Origin: Angiostrongylus vasorum
Taxonomy: Eukaryota > Nematoda > Chromadorea > Rhabditida > Metastrongylidae
Assembly: GCA_018806985.1 (NCBI GenBank)
Contig: JADANN010000202.1
Span: forward strand, 2,537,001 to 2,601,000
Length of the DNA: 64,000 nucleotides
Direction of reading: 5' to 3'
Part shown: positions 1-23,385 of the stretch, in pieces
How positions within the stretch are numbered: position 1 is the stretch's first letter
Layout of the letters: every line of letters begins with the position of its first letter
Position numbers and translations under genes: made by a program
Notes under the pieces: model-generated
The model's database searches: none
What the model saw: only the letters and a program-made list of their open reading frames with translations
What the model was told of the DNA's origin: nothing

Positions 1-574
1 GGAAAGACGGGGGAGAAAGAAAGACTGAAAAAGTGTGGCGATAAAGTTCGAAAGTTATCGGAGCTGATGCGAGCCGACCGAATCGAATGGACTTTGTTCC
101 AACATGGCGATGTTTGTCAACAATGGAGGTTATGTGCACTTGGCCAGTACGAAAACACTTCCTTCGTGGCACCTTTGCTTTTTCTCGTTCACTTCCTCCC
201 TGTAAACTCGAAAAAAAATTCACCAAGCTGTTTCGAATCTGTGGAAAGCTTCAGCATTAATTATTCGTTGACATTGAGTTGTCCTCTGTAATGTGGGGTT
301 TAAGGGAGCAGCATTTGTTGTGTTTGCAGTGATGCTGGACCAAATCTACTAAGTCTGTGCTTTTTTAAGCAGATAAATGGGTGAGAAAAGTGGAAAACGA
401 ATTACAGAGACTTTTGATTTTCCTCTACTGTTCTCCATATTTGTTTTAAATAGTCAGTCCTTAGCATGTTTTCTTGCTCCAGCAATCTCCTATTCATAAA
501 AAATCACTCAAGTTTTGCTCTTTTAGAAGACAGCAGCATTTCCACAAATTTTCCTTTCTGTTCCTCTACTATAA
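1..574. other. unrecognised intergenic sequence
   Basis: No coding, RNA or repeat signal that I recognise. Open frames here are short and lack protein-like composition or convincing splice sites. Confidence 0.5.
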
Positions 575-860
575 GGGCGGGTGTGGAGCAATGATCGGAG
601 GCGCCCTGCAACACAAACGTGGAATCGATCCCCGAGCCCATGGCCCACCAAGACTTCCATTACTCCGGGCTCGGCAAATTGGTACCAAACATGTCTGGGA
701 GGAGAGCAGCACTGGCTTGATACATCGGTAGGCCACCGCGAGTCATTGTAAAGGCCAGATATGCATCCAGTCACCTCCAAACGATGCTGAATGAAGTCGA
801 ATGCATGACCCATCCCTCAGAGATTGATCAGCACCGAGAGCTTTATCCTTTATCCTCTTT
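575..860 (+). mobile_element. SINE family A copy (tRNA-headed)
   Basis: The 5' head is tRNA-like, with a degenerate box A (the consensus in other copies is TGGCGCAGTGGTCGG) and a box B-like GGAATCGATCC. The body contains AAATTGGTACCA and TCTGGGAGG, followed by GCAGCACTGGCTTGATACAT. The 3' part ends in two TTTATCC heptamers. It matches, along its length, about a dozen other copies in this window. Pol III transcription is inferred from the internal boxes. Confidence 0.85.
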
Positions 861-3800
861 CTATTCCTCTACTACTTCTTTTTTATTTTTTGCTGTTAAA
901 TTCTTCCAGAATTTCCAGTGTCTGCCTTGATCACTGATTCAAACTTCCGCCTTCATTTATTTTTTTGGAGATTTCTTTATTGTTGTCCTTATTACATTCA
1001 TTTACCGACAGCCATATTTTACTATTCTTATTGATGCTTTATGAGTCATTCCAATGGTTCCGATTGGTTGTCCTCCTTCACTGTTCTTTTGATCCAGGGA
1101 AGATCAAGAGAACAACAAGAATAAAGGGGAAATCCTTGCTGTTTGTCGGCCAGGTGGCCAGCTTGATTCGTTCCGAAAATAGTTACCGCTTCCATGAGTG
1201 GGGGTGTCGTCAGTTTCGACTTGTGCTTTGTCCTCCAGAAAGCCTGTGAAAGGGTCTGGTTGCGTAGCAAGACAGAACAATTATTTCCTCCCCTAATCCA
1301 AATAGGGCGAGCTAAAGCGCTGGTGCGACATGATTGTATGCTTCAATCATGAGCTAAATTGTTCCCAATACAATCTTTAATTTTCTAGCAGTCCTCACTT
1401 TCTTTTCTGTCATCACTTCACAGTTATCGTTAGCAATCTGTGCAAATTTCTGTCCTTGATTAACGTCTAGTCGTTCCCTTATGTTCGCCTGTTTTTTCTT
1501 TTTCGTGTTTTTTTTTGCTTTGCTTCTATTATTTACTGATTCGAGCATCATTTCAGGTTGCTGTGGGTTATCTCTAAAATATGGAGACGCCAATCAACCC
1601 CGATGACCTTGACGAATCGTTGTGATTGTAAATGAATATCACGTTTAGTCGAGTTATTCACACGACTTCCGTCACGCTTCGAAGATAGGCGCCACTCAGT
1701 TATACTAAAAGCTGGCGCATTTCTAGTGATGTTAGTCTAGCACAATCCTACCTACGACTCAATCTTACCACTCAGTTCTGGCTACAGGTCAACTGTTTTT
1801 TTCTGTCTATTTTTTACGGTTACATTAGTTTCTCAGTGAGTATTTTCATTCATTTATGATATTGTTGTTGTTGCCGTTGTTCGATATGGGGCCACACGCA
1901 GGAGCATCGCTCTAAGGAAGGCGTATTCGCCGAAACGTCGGGCATCGAAAAACAGCAACAGCAACAGCAACGGCAACTTATGGGAACCTCGCATCAGATT
2001 AACATTTACGACTTAGTTGAATCTTCTTTGACTTTCTTGAATGACACGAAATGCGTTAGTATCCTTTCTAGCTTGTCTACTTGTCTGATCCCTCTTCTTT
2101 TTCAAGATAAGATTTTCATCGACGCTACTGCACAATACGTGCCATGAACAGTCCGGCTTTCAAGGTCTGTTCATCCTAACTTTAAACCTCATTATCGTTC
2201 TAATATTAATCGTCTAACTCCACTGACGTCAACAATGCACGATTTATAACATGCCGTTGATAGTGTCATAAATTATCCATTAGCAGAGGACTTTTTCGTC
2301 TCGTTAAAGTTTGCGAAGCAATTTCTTTGTAACATCATCCGGTTTACTACCTGTCGAATACACTGTGGTTCTAACAACGACACATTTCGCGTCGTTTATG
2401 ATCGAGAGAAGTGGCGGTTTCATGTGAATCTCGTCCGAGGTTCTTGTGATTGCTTTGGTCGAGTGTTCTTATCATTCGTTTTTTGTCCATATTTTTCCCT
2501 CCTGAAGGAGTCTGTCGTATAGTATACCCATCTTTTCATCTCTGTTCCTCTTTTTATATTGTTTCCAACATAGTAATTGTATGTCAACGGTTTTCTTACA
2601 GTAATTCCCAAGACTGACTTCCTATTAACCTCGGTATTGATCAAATAATTTACTATGTTTTCAATATAATATAGTGAATTAGTCGTTCTCTTAGTTAGAA
2701 ACTAATTAACTGGTAAACTTTGGCTTTTTTGAGCGATGAGTTTTTCCTGAAGGTGTTGATTTAGTCCACGAATCTTCCTTACATGGTGACCTCGAGCCTT
2801 ATTGCTGCAAGGCTATGTGGCGCGAGTTGATAGAGAGGGTTGAGAGAGGGGAGAGGTGTATCGACCTCAAATCTACAGCAACAAATGGAGTTCTAGCTTC
2901 CGTATACTCGGTATTATCGTATTCATAAATGGAGATTTGAGTTTGCTTATTATGTGCGAATTATCTGTTCGATTTAATGAAAAGGCTAACATTACATGAA
3001 CGAAAACTACGTGAACCAGTCTGGGGTCACCTTCATCAGATCTGCTTCCCTTGTACTATAAAAGAACCAGAATTCTGTGAGCGTTAATTTGTGGTAATAA
3101 GCCACAAAAACAGTGAAATTACTAGCCTCATACCTAGCTATGTAATGTTCTTGGCGTTCCTTATGAAGCCAACTGAACAGTTTTGGCATGCGTTAGGGGC
3201 AAAAGGAAGGTTTGGTCGTGAACGCTGGGGTCACTCAACGATTAAATAGATGGCATATAACATAGTTGATTGGTTTTTTTTGGAGAAATGTCCTATTAAC
3301 TCCAAATAACCACCTGATTTTTACATTGTCTGTAATACTGCAGTGTTCATGAGTGCTTATTGTTTGCTAAAATTGCAGCCGAGCCAGTGACCCAACCCGA
3401 CTACTAGATAAAACCCATCATACAAGTCATTGATGTTGTTCTGTCATTTGTTATTATTGCTTTTTTTTAGACGTCTAACTTGATTATGGATTTCATGACA
3501 GGTTAGAGGAATTGTCCCTCGCAATCAGAGGCACATTGTTGCGTTGTCATCAATCGGTTATTTAACTAATTGTTGGAGTTGCTGTCTCATCGAAAAAGTC
3601 CTACTCCGAAGATAGCAATTCTCCTTCTGATCCAAAACGGGCATCAGCGGACTGTGGTGAGGAAATGAAAACGCTCTTCTCTGGCTTTTTCACGATCGCA
3701 ACGAAAGCAAAGGTCAACCAGCATTCGACATGAAAATGAGAAGGAAGACAAAGGATCGCGAATTCGCTCCAAGCCTATAGAGGGCAGTTCGAGAGATCGG

Positions 3801-4456
3801 TTGGAGAAGCGCCGTGGTGCGCGCGAGATCTAAAAATTGGCCATCTAAATAGCTAAGTTAGTAATAAGTTTCTAGGATACTGGACAATCAACTTATCGTG
3901 TACAAATGCGCTGTATACCTATATTGTCTTAAACAACAGCTGTTCAAAATTCACCAGAATCAACCACAGATTGCATTCTTTGGGTTCATACTGCTTACCT
4001 TTAGTATATATGTTCGAGCTATTACAATGGTGTTTTGAGTGTTGATAGTTTCACCCAAGCGAACTAATGGAACGAACCCATTATCGAGTTATTTTAGTAC
4101 TGAGTCAATGTCGCAACAGAAAATGGATGTTTGCCTAGCTGGTGGTGGCCAGCGAGGGTGGCGCAGCGCTGATAGGCGCTGATAGGGAATAAGGGGAAAA
4201 TTTAGAAGTTTCGGCAGTCCATTATCTAGTACTCTCAGAAATGTTGCCACCAACTTCTCTCACAAAGTTCCACGACCCTGTATAATCTACTGTCCTAGAG
4301 AACCAATTGGTTTCGTACTTTTACAAACTTAAGATTCTATTCTATTTCTGGGTTACCTTTCATATACCGTCATTATATAGTTCGGTGATTAAAATTTCTC
4401 TAATTGTCTAGCAAAATGTCGACGGTTTGTGCTGATGTTCATAAGTTAGCGAAGAT
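861..4456. other. intergenic; no gene recognised
   Basis: About 3.6 kb without a supportable gene. It holds one copy of a recurrent hairpin motif (1910-1942) between TTG-rich and CAACAG-rich arms, and a weak family D-like stretch near 3710-3770 (CCAGCATTCGACAT followed by GGAAGACAAA). Nothing else stands out. Confidence 0.4.
1862..1978. repeat. inverted TTG/CAA repeat flanking a hairpin motif
   Basis: TTGTTGTTGCCGTTGTTCG on the left is complemented by CGAAAAACAGCAACAGC and further CAACAG units on the right. Between them lies CTCTAAGGAAGGCG-TATT-CGCCGAAACGTCGG, in which GGCG and CGCC pair. The same central motif recurs elsewhere in the window in both orientations. Confidence 0.5.
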
Positions 4457-4586
4457 ATGAAAACAACCACTATGGTGCTGTGATATTTACAAAACTTGAA
4501 CCTCATGCCAGATTAGAACTCGCGGTTACCCTTTCAACGGCTCACGTGCTATCTAGCGCACCAATGACGCCCTTGCTTTGCCTTCT
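4457..4586 (-). mobile_element. degenerate SINE family C fragment
   Basis: It keeps the order AACAACCACTATGGTGCTG, GATATTTACAAAACTTG, a CGCGGTTACCCTTTC-like segment and CACGTGCTATC. This corresponds to the family C body and head in reverse orientation, with many substitutions. A second piece with the family C 3' end (TTCAAGGCAAGTTATGGTGTG) lies at about 4718-4765. Confidence 0.45.
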
Positions 4587-5096
4587 CTCAGCTACTTTTA
4601 TACCAAACGGTGCCATCACAGTCACCCGTCAAAAGGGAATGATCTGGAGAGCACAAATTAGCATTGAACCCAGTTATGCTGAAGCCGTTTTCGAAATCGC
4701 AATGTTTGCTTCTTATTTACTGTCTATTATTATTTTTTTTCAAGGCAAGTTATGGTGTGAAAAAGGAAGTGATGGGATGTGATATGATAACATGCGTAAT
4801 ACGGCTGGAGGCGTCGACGCTGATTGGTGACTTCGACAGTCGACGAGTGGAATTGCTTTTTCTGTCGTGTTCGCTAACGGAACAGTCGTATTCACGTTAC
4901 ACACTGTGAAATATAAGTTAACTTTTTCAACTTTGAACAGACATCTGAACTCTTCGTGAACTATCTGCATATGACACAGAAACTATTGTAGTGTGCGGAT
5001 TTTTGCTAGTACGATGCATTTTTTTTTCTACCATAGCGTGGATCCGACCTTCTACAGTTCATAAATTGCTTTTTTTGTTTCTATCGTTGAGAATAA

Positions 5097-5370
5097 GGGC
5101 GCGTGTGGCGCAGTGGCCGGAAGCGCCCTGCAACACACACGTGGAATCGATCCTCGCGCCCATGGCCCACCGAGCCTTCCATCCTTCCGGGCTCGGCAAA
5201 TTGGTACCAGACTTATCTGGGAGGATAGCAGCACTGGCTCGATACATCACTAGGCCACCGCGAGTCATTATAAAGGCCAGGTATGCATTCAACCGCCTCG
5301 AAACGATGCTTAATGAAGTCGAATGCATGGCGCATGCCTCGGGGATTGATCAACACCGGGGGCTCTATTT
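5097..5370 (+). mobile_element. SINE family A copy
   Basis: A well-preserved copy starting GGGCGCGTGTGGCGCAGTGG, with box B-like GGAATCGATCC, the shared core (CTCGGCAAATTGGTACCAG) and the 3' GGGATTGATCAAC signature. The heptamer tail has become a T/A-rich run. It is one of the best copies for building a consensus. Confidence 0.9.
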
Positions 5371-7778
5371 TTTTAAATATTTTTTTAATCATTGAGACTC
5401 GTATTTCGAGGAGCGAAGCTAAGGGGAGTCGTCGAGGCGGTTCAGGTATCTTAGTGTCACCTCATCAGAGTGAACGTTTTCAGTACTCGTCTTAGGACTT
5501 TTAGGTGTCCTTTACAAGTGGAGGTATTGTTTCGCAGAAATTACATAAATACCCTTGAAGTGGTAGAGTTTTCCGTACGAGCGTATTAAATCCTGAACTC
5601 TTCAAATACTCATGTTATAGGTATCTAATAAGTATCACTAGTTATAAGAAAAGACCCGCATGATCGTAAATGTGTTAACTGATTTTTTTAGTTGACTCTG
5701 ATATTACTTAACTTGGTTCGAGTAAAGACTAACAGAAGCGGCTTTCAAAATGCATTAATCTGTAGTGTGATGGGCTTAATAGATTCTTGAATGTACACGT
5801 TTTATTTTTTACAGAATAGTGTTCTTGTGAGCTTTAGAGAGCTCATTACCTTTATCAGACACTGGATTCGACTTATCCATGGTCCAACTTATTCTGGCGT
5901 TTTTTTTTCATACGAGAACAAGTTCAAAATGAAAAACTCATTATATCGCATTGTGGACTGTTTACTTGCAAATTGTCAAGTGTATGACGTATTGATACCG
6001 CCGTTTTATCATAGAATTGCAAAATCTCACTTACCGTTGTGTAATATGAGGATTGGTAGTGAATCGCCGAGCAACGTTTCAAGTGCAGTTTTCTCTTCAG
6101 ATTCAATAGTCGCTTCAGTTATGTCACGGAATAACTGCCTTCCTTAGGCCCAGCGTATAGCGTTGAATTGATGGTTGTTTTTCGAGAGAATTCCAGTTGA
6201 TTCGGCTTACGAGTATTGACACATTGATTCTTCGAATGTGCGACGAGCGAGCCTGGCAGTGAAGTCAGTCAGTCAGTCACGCGGCGACGACAACACGTCG
6301 TCCTCGAGCCGTTCAGGGCACTACTACCCGCGATCCGGGAAGCAGAAGAGTCCCGAGTCGTCGTCGACACTACTGACCCACGTCCGTCGACTCGTTCTTC
6401 TCCCGTTCTACTCCCTTTCCGTTTTTTCCTCACAAACGTTGGCCTCCATAAATCATCCGATTCTTACCGGAAACATCTTTGCCTCGAAAAACCGCACATT
6501 TATTATCGGTAATTCGGGTGTTCAATTCTTAATGAAGTGTCGACCAGGGCCGGCGATGTGTGAAGATGTATTACCACAACTTTCTTTTTTGTTTATAAAG
6601 AGCTAAATTTTTTGTTGTTGAGAAAACACGAAGCATCAGGAAAAAAGAACTTTGCTTATCTCATGGATTTGAACCTTATGTATCCCAATATTTTACACGT
6701 GTTATCAACCTTGGTCTATCGTTCGTGGAATATTTGAGTTGATATGGTTTTATCAGCTTCCAATCACGATTTCTATATGTTGTACAGTTCCAAATAGAAT
6801 ACCATGTTATGTAACAAAATGTTTTCGTATTGCTTGTCTCAATAGTCATTAATCATCCTTTTCATCAGCTTTGTTTTGAATCCGTTCTTGTTTGGGTGAA
6901 ATTATTGGAGAACCTTCTAGTATTCAATTATTTTTGTCCCTGACGTCATCTCTTCCTTAATACGACAATTATCCCAAGTCCTGTTATGGGTGTCTGTTCT
7001 GTAAATGAAAAACTAAGTGAGGCTTTTCGCCGAATCGTTTACCTTTCTGAAATAATCACATTATCAAATCGCTACGCTGATCTGTCTCCCTTTAACTCAG
7101 TGCTGAAGTCATTAATTTGTCTTTGTGTTCGTCTTGGGAATATAGAAGATCAAATTTTATCACCGAGTCGTATACAATATTATAGAGAGTTAAGCACAGC
7201 GAAAAAAAAGCCCCTCAGGGGATTTCCTTCATGCTCACTTAGCGGAATAGCACGATCAGTGTTGGTCAGTATGAATTTGCTGAGCTGATCGCAGCACCTC
7301 AGTACTGTCTTTTCAGATTTTCCCGTTTTTAGGCTCGTCTCTCTCCTAAAACATCGCATATTTTCTCGCTTCCTATTTTCTCAATGTGAATGTGCGGCCG
7401 ACGACAGTTCGATTCCTCGCCACTCGGCGGCACCGACTCTAGACGTCACCATTCTTAACCTTTTTCTCGGGCAATATCAGAGTAAAAATCGCGACCATTG
7501 GTCAATTGTTCGTTTTGTTTATCGATTTTCACTTCTTAGTAACAGTTATTTAACGGTAAATGGACGCTGATACTATTGTATTACGACAAATATTCATGTC
7601 CACCTAGTTTTCGTCTCAAAGAATTTTCCTTTAAGGTCGCAAGTTATCCTTATTAGAAGCGGAGGTTGTTCTTGGTTATTTTAGTCGAATTTAACCATTC
7701 TGAAGAGTAAATTTGTTGTGACGCGGATAAAGCGAAAGATTGCAAAGGCAGTAGTGAAGCTACTGTTTGTAATCACAA
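5371..7778. other. intergenic; contains a GC-rich island
   Basis: No supportable gene. Apart from the island at 6235-6420 the sequence is AT-rich, with only short open frames. A 122-codon frame starting at 6238 runs through the island into AT-rich sequence and is probably not a real protein along its whole length. Confidence 0.35.
6235..6420. other. GC-rich, CpG-rich island, possible exon or promoter
   Basis: About 185 bp are clearly more GC- and CpG-rich than their surroundings (CGCGGCGACGACAAC, GTCGTCGTCGACACT), with a short AGTC tandem at its left end. One + frame is open and serine-rich (DDNTSSSSRSG), but no acceptor/donor pair frames it convincingly. It lies about 4.4 kb upstream of the first coding exon of the zinc-finger gene, so a 5' non-coding exon or promoter is possible. 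The function is unknown. Confidence 0.3.
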
Positions 7779-7972
7779 TGTTTTACTTTTTATTTTCTTC
7801 CTACTACAATTTTCACGGCAGGTTCCTAAGCGAAATACAACCACAATGTTGCTGAGATATTGGCAAAACTCTGGACCACAGTTGTCAAAGGTGGGGAACG
7901 AACGCGCTGTTGTCCTTTCCGGGGAGTAACGCGTTCACCACCACACCATGCGGATCCTTTTGTTTGTCCTTT
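7779..7972 (-). mobile_element. SINE family C copy
   Basis: Read on the minus strand, it starts with a tRNA-like head (ATGGTGTGGTGGTGAACGCG, then box B-like GCGTTCGTTCCCC). The body follows (GTTTTGCCAATATCTCAGCA, TGGTTGTATTTCGC) and the element ends in a GTAGGAAGAAAATAAA tail. It matches the other family C copies along its whole length. Confidence 0.8.
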
Positions 7973-9109
7973 CCTATTCTACCTCTATGCATCTGAATCG
8001 TCGTCTTCTTTACATTCTTCAAATGAGACTTCACGTTGGTCATTACTTCATAAATGAAACTGTGCTCACAGTACTGTTCGTTACATCGTAATCCTTCGCG
8101 TGTTGGCCGTCAAATGAGGGCAGAGAACAAATCGTATTGCTGTTCAGAACAGAATGTTTAATGTCTGTCCTCTATTGGTCATCGATTCAATTATCACTGA
8201 GTTAATCCAGATTGTAGTGGATATCGTGGATCCATTAGGACTCGTAGATGTTAATCTGACTCTCAATGCTTCAGCAGATATTCTGTGGCTTCGTTTGTCC
8301 TTTTTCTACTCAGTTGTGGCTCACGTTCTCTACAACTGTTCACTCTGTCGTCTCCATACTAATCGCATCTAGTTATTTCCGAAAATTGTTATTAAGTACA
8401 GTAAAACTTTGAAGAAGAAACTTATTTAAAACTTTAAATAATCTCTGTAGTCGTCTTAATCATCACTTATGTAAAGGTTTAAGCAGTCAGTCAAAAAAAT
8501 CTGGTATCTCTTAGAGAGGATCGCAAAATAAATATTGGAAAAGCTAGGAAAACCATTTTTTGTGCAAAGTACTGGGAGTTTTATGGAAATCCCGTTAAAA
8601 GACCGAAAGGTGTTCATATGCAAGAAAACGCCTTCGTTAGGAATATGCATGTCTGAGCCCGTCGCTCAGTTTCTAACTTTTATTTTGAGGCACAGATTGA
8701 AGTGAGGACATCAGTTAAACGCACTAGGGAGCTGTGTTTCTCTCGTCAGAGACTGCCGTTAATGGCGTTTTTTTTAAAAATCCATTCTAAACTGTGCTTT
8801 ATTCATTCGTTGTCATTGATGCTCGTAGTCCACTGTCCATGACTAGTTCACTGTCCATGGGCGCTTCATTTCCAATATCTGCTTTTTCTCGACTGCCCAT
8901 GCCAGGGGTTCTGTCGAGATCGAAACTTTGAAACCCGACTCTTTTTGTATGGATCAGTTAATCAGCACCATATTGTTTATCAAAGTTATTTAATTTTCCA
9001 TATTGTCTTTCTCGTGCACGCTTCATTAGCTCACCATCATTATTACGACATATCAAACACATATTCTATAACACTTGTTAACATAACCTTTGCAACTGTT
9101 TATTTCTGG
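7973..9109. other. unrecognised intergenic sequence
   Basis: No coding or repeat family recognised. A short imperfect direct repeat containing CACTGTCCATG occurs near 8830-8860. Confidence 0.4.
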
Positions 9110-9388
9110 AAATGCAACATATAGCACCTGTACTCTTGTTGATCGTTGAGTAACTGCAGTGAGTGCCTGGAAATCTACAATTGTCCTTGTCGCGTGCAAG
9201 GACAACCCAGTGCCCTCTGTTCAATCCAGGCACTCGCTGAGTATCATATTTTTCGTCCAAGTTCTCTAAGAAGAATTTCGACCATGGAGTTGGTGATTTT
9301 ATTTCTGTGCACTTGACATCCCCTTTAACCGAATCGCTAACGGCTGTCGTCCTCTGGTTGTCCTCAAGACGTATCGAGTGAACACTGC
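9110..9388 (-). pseudogene. RTE retrotransposon, 3' ORF fragment
   Basis: On the minus strand about 75 codons stay open and match the C-terminal tail of RTE-clade polyproteins. Recognisable pieces are a TTAVSDSVKGDVK segment (the family's NRWTRAV-DW-PRD-KR region), WSKFFLENLDEKYD, TQRVPG and HWVVLARDKDN. Everything upstream (reverse transcriptase, endonuclease) is missing, as in a 5'-truncated insertion. It is a dead fragment and not a cellular gene, although a translation of it would look protein-like. Confidence 0.7.
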
Positions 9389-9621
9389 GCTAGACATGCA
9401 CTATTACGATTCTTAGAAAATCCAGGGATAAGCATGGATTGGACAGGGGTAATGTGTGGCCTTTTAAAAACCCAGAATTTTCATAACGGATTTCTGTTGT
9501 ATGAGTGAACCCAGGTTTCGAGCTAGTTACATCATACATCACGTATTTAAAAAATTCTGTTTAGGAAATTGAATCCACATCTGTAGATTCAAGAAGTGGT
9601 AATTCTGCATCTATTGTACAG

Positions 9622-9741
9622 GCTTTGCTTCACATTTGTACCTGTGCTTTCGATATGGCTTCCAAGCAAAAGTCGTGCGTCTACTTTAGAAGAGGCAAAT
9701 TTTTGTCCTTCTTCCTGTGGTCCAAGCCTGCGAGCTACCTT
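9622..9741 (+). other. possible exon bounded by TTGTACAG and GTAGGT
   Basis: A 120-nt segment is open for exactly 40 codons between an acceptor-like TTGTACAG and a donor-like GTAGGT. The frame contains MASKQKSCVYFRRGK. It lies 1.1 kb upstream of the first coding exon of the zinc-finger gene and could be an alternative first exon or chance. I do not recognise the peptide. Confidence 0.15.
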
Positions 9742-9830
9742 GTAGGTGCTTTTGCCAGAAATGGTAAGAACGAGAAGGTCTGTGTAAGAATTGCGATAGT
9801 TTTCATGCTTTTTTAAAAGAAATAGTGGGA

Positions 9831-9896
9831 GAGAGGGAGAGTGGTAGTGATGGGATAGAGACAGAAGGAGAGAGAGAGAGAGAAGGAAAGAGGAGT
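9831..9896. repeat. GA-rich low-complexity tract
   Basis: A purine run (GGGAGAGAGGGAGAG, then GGAGAGAGAGAGAGA) of about 65 bp. No other feature. Confidence 0.75.
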
Positions 9897-10780
9897 TTTT
9901 TTGAGTTAGCTATGGGACGAAAACGTATCGACAATGCTATCATGTTACCAATGGCTAGGAAATGCTGAATCGAAGACGAAGCCAATTGGTTCGCCAATTA
10001 ACCACTGGGTTTTTTTTTGAGAATTCGCCTTCTGTTTCATTCGTCGATTCCTTTCTGCGATATTATCATTGGAAAATTTGGAAAATGGGTACTTTCAGAT
10101 AACTGGCTTCCTGATCACCGTATGTTTTCCAACGTTCTTCACATTTCCCTCCTCAAAACTAACATTAACCCGAAAATCTTGCTAGTGCTGTCATCGTCAG
10201 CATCGAAGTTTATGCGATGTTGGTGGTTGTATGTCCAGTTTACTCCTAAGGCTTGGAGTGTTTCGAATAGCCCAAAAATTGGTCGCACTTTTCATAGGCG
10301 ATCAAGTTGATACGCCGTAAAGGAAACTTGAAATGCAGAATTTCTGGAGAGCAAAAAGCTTCTCATTTCGAACGATTCATCATCTTCTGTTTCCTTTTTT
10401 TGTTTTGTAGAACATGTTTTCAGTACTGGTTAGTACTGTGGGTCTTTCTTTTTTCTGATTGACGTGGTACTGAAGTGGCTTGTGTTTGTTTGTCTCTATA
10501 GGTCCTACATCACGTGTAAATGTTGTCATGAACGCTGTTCTTCTGTTTTCGTATACTTTATCTATTTTTCTGCACTTTTCCACTATCGTTAATGTCTATC
10601 TCCAATGTCTTCTGTTGTTTGGCAGTCTGAGTTTCCTTCACTGCATTTTTACCGATACTCGCTTCATTTGTTAGTGAAACTGGTTTTCGATATCGTGTCG
10701 TCGCACCCACACAATAATTCTTCTTAAAGACTTGTTACTTATTGTTACTTACCTTTTTTATTAGAGAATTCACCTGAGAA

Positions 10781-10787
10781 CTTTCAG
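10781..10787 (+). promoter_or_regulatory. candidate trans-splice (spliced-leader) acceptor
   Basis: CTTTCAG lies 9 nt before the first ATG of the zinc-finger gene, and the ATG frame is closed just upstream by AAG TAA CAC. Such short leaders after TTTCAG are typical of nematode spliced-leader acceptors. Ordinary cis-splicing from an upstream non-coding exon would look the same. Confidence 0.4.
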
Positions 10788-10796
10788 AAGTAACAC

Positions 10797-21835
<11,039 letters not shown>

Positions 21836-23140
21836 GGTCGTCCGCCAATTTGATAACTGATGCAGATGATTATCTTAGTATGTAGCAGATTTTTCTTCTG
21901 AAATATGGTGTTACCGTGTTCGTCAATTTATTCACGTTTTGAAACGCCAATTTCTATCTGTATAATGGTGTCCTTCCTCGTCAAACCGTTTTTGTACACA
22001 AAGTATATTTTCGATGTATTTCCCTAGATGTCTAGTCCTTTAGAGTACCTTACATTTTACGAGTTTGTTTTGCTTTGAGAGCTCTTATTCTTTTGTATTT
22101 TTCGTTCTTAGACTACAGTAGTACGCGTTTTGTTAGTAATAGCTCTACAATTTTTTGTTGATGTGGTTGCGTCGTGGTTCGAACAATTCCTGTGCCTCGG
22201 GTCGCACAAGTTTAACCTTGTCGAATAATTTGAACAAAGTCTCTTGTTAGATGTAAGCGCCACAAACTATCTGGTATCCTAAAAGCTCGACCGAACGAGC
22301 ATAAACGCTATTTCCGTTTTTCATTTTTCTCAACACATAACGTCCGAGGATAGTTTTTCGTTATCGGACGATGATTTCTCCCTCACTGTAGTAATGGATG
22401 AGTTGAGAACTGTTCAGATTTATGAAAAAAGACTTTGCTCTGTCGTCTCAACAATACTCTCTCAACCTGAAACATGTTTAGAATTGATGTTTTCGGGAAA
22501 GAAAACTGTACATCTAGTTTAAAGTTTTAGAGCTTCCATCGTAAGAGCTGTATGTACAAAATCGTGCCCTTCTTGACGAAATCTTGCTTGCTCATTTGCT
22601 TTCATGTTCAAAATAAGAGCCCTGAGGCAAAAAATTTTAAGAAACGTGTGTTGTGGCCTCGAGAGACTCAGAATTTCGAATTGATGGAATGAGATAACCT
22701 GTCTGTTAGGCAAAGATCTGCAGATTATAAAGCTTTCTACTCCAGCTAATAAGGTTTATTTAATATGAGTAGATATGTTGGCTTAAGGTTGACAGCCGCC
22801 ATTATTTTTGTATCAAGTGGTTTTCATTCCATACACCTCGAGCGTTATGTGTTCATTCATCAACGTTTAACTAGATGGAGTTTTGATTGGGAGTGCAGTT
22901 TAAGAGCTGCGTGATAACCATCTGTGGGACCAGTAAAAACACAAATCCTCATATTCCTTATTATTAATTCCATCAGCTCCTAATGAAATTTTAATTCATT
23001 TCTGACTAGTGGTGCCAACAGTGTCGCATGGTGTTTTAGCCAATGTTCCTGTACTGTTCCACACTACCCGATAAGCTTCCACAACCGGTCCGTTCTTTCA
23101 CTCGTTCGAAATTGCAGGGCTGATTTCATATGCTGTAGAT
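21836..23140. other. 3' flank of the ZCCHC24-like gene
   Basis: AT-rich sequence after the stop. No canonical AATAAA was found in the first few hundred bases, so the cleavage site cannot be placed. No further gene or repeat family is recognised. Confidence 0.4.
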
Positions 23141-23144
23141 GTTT

Positions 23145-23196
23145 GTCTGGTATGTGTGTTTAGGTTTGTGTATGTCTGTGCGCGTCTGTGTGTATT

Positions 23197-23261
<65 letters not shown>

Positions 23262-23385
23262 TGTGTTTGTGTGTATATGTATATGTGTGTCTGTGTGTAT
23301 GGTTGTGGATGTATTTGAATTCGGATGAATTTGGATGTATGGATGTGCATGTGGGTGTGTGTGTGCGTGTGTGCGTGCGTGTGTC
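23145..23385. repeat. (TG)n microsatellite with degenerate flanks
   Basis: An uninterrupted (TG)n run at about 23201-23260, flanked on both sides by degenerate TG/TATG-rich sequence. The His-Thr and Cys-Val frames across it are compositional. Confidence 0.95.

Noticed and set aside
9831..9896. Purine tract as a regulatory element
   Set aside because: Simple GA-rich low complexity with no supporting context.
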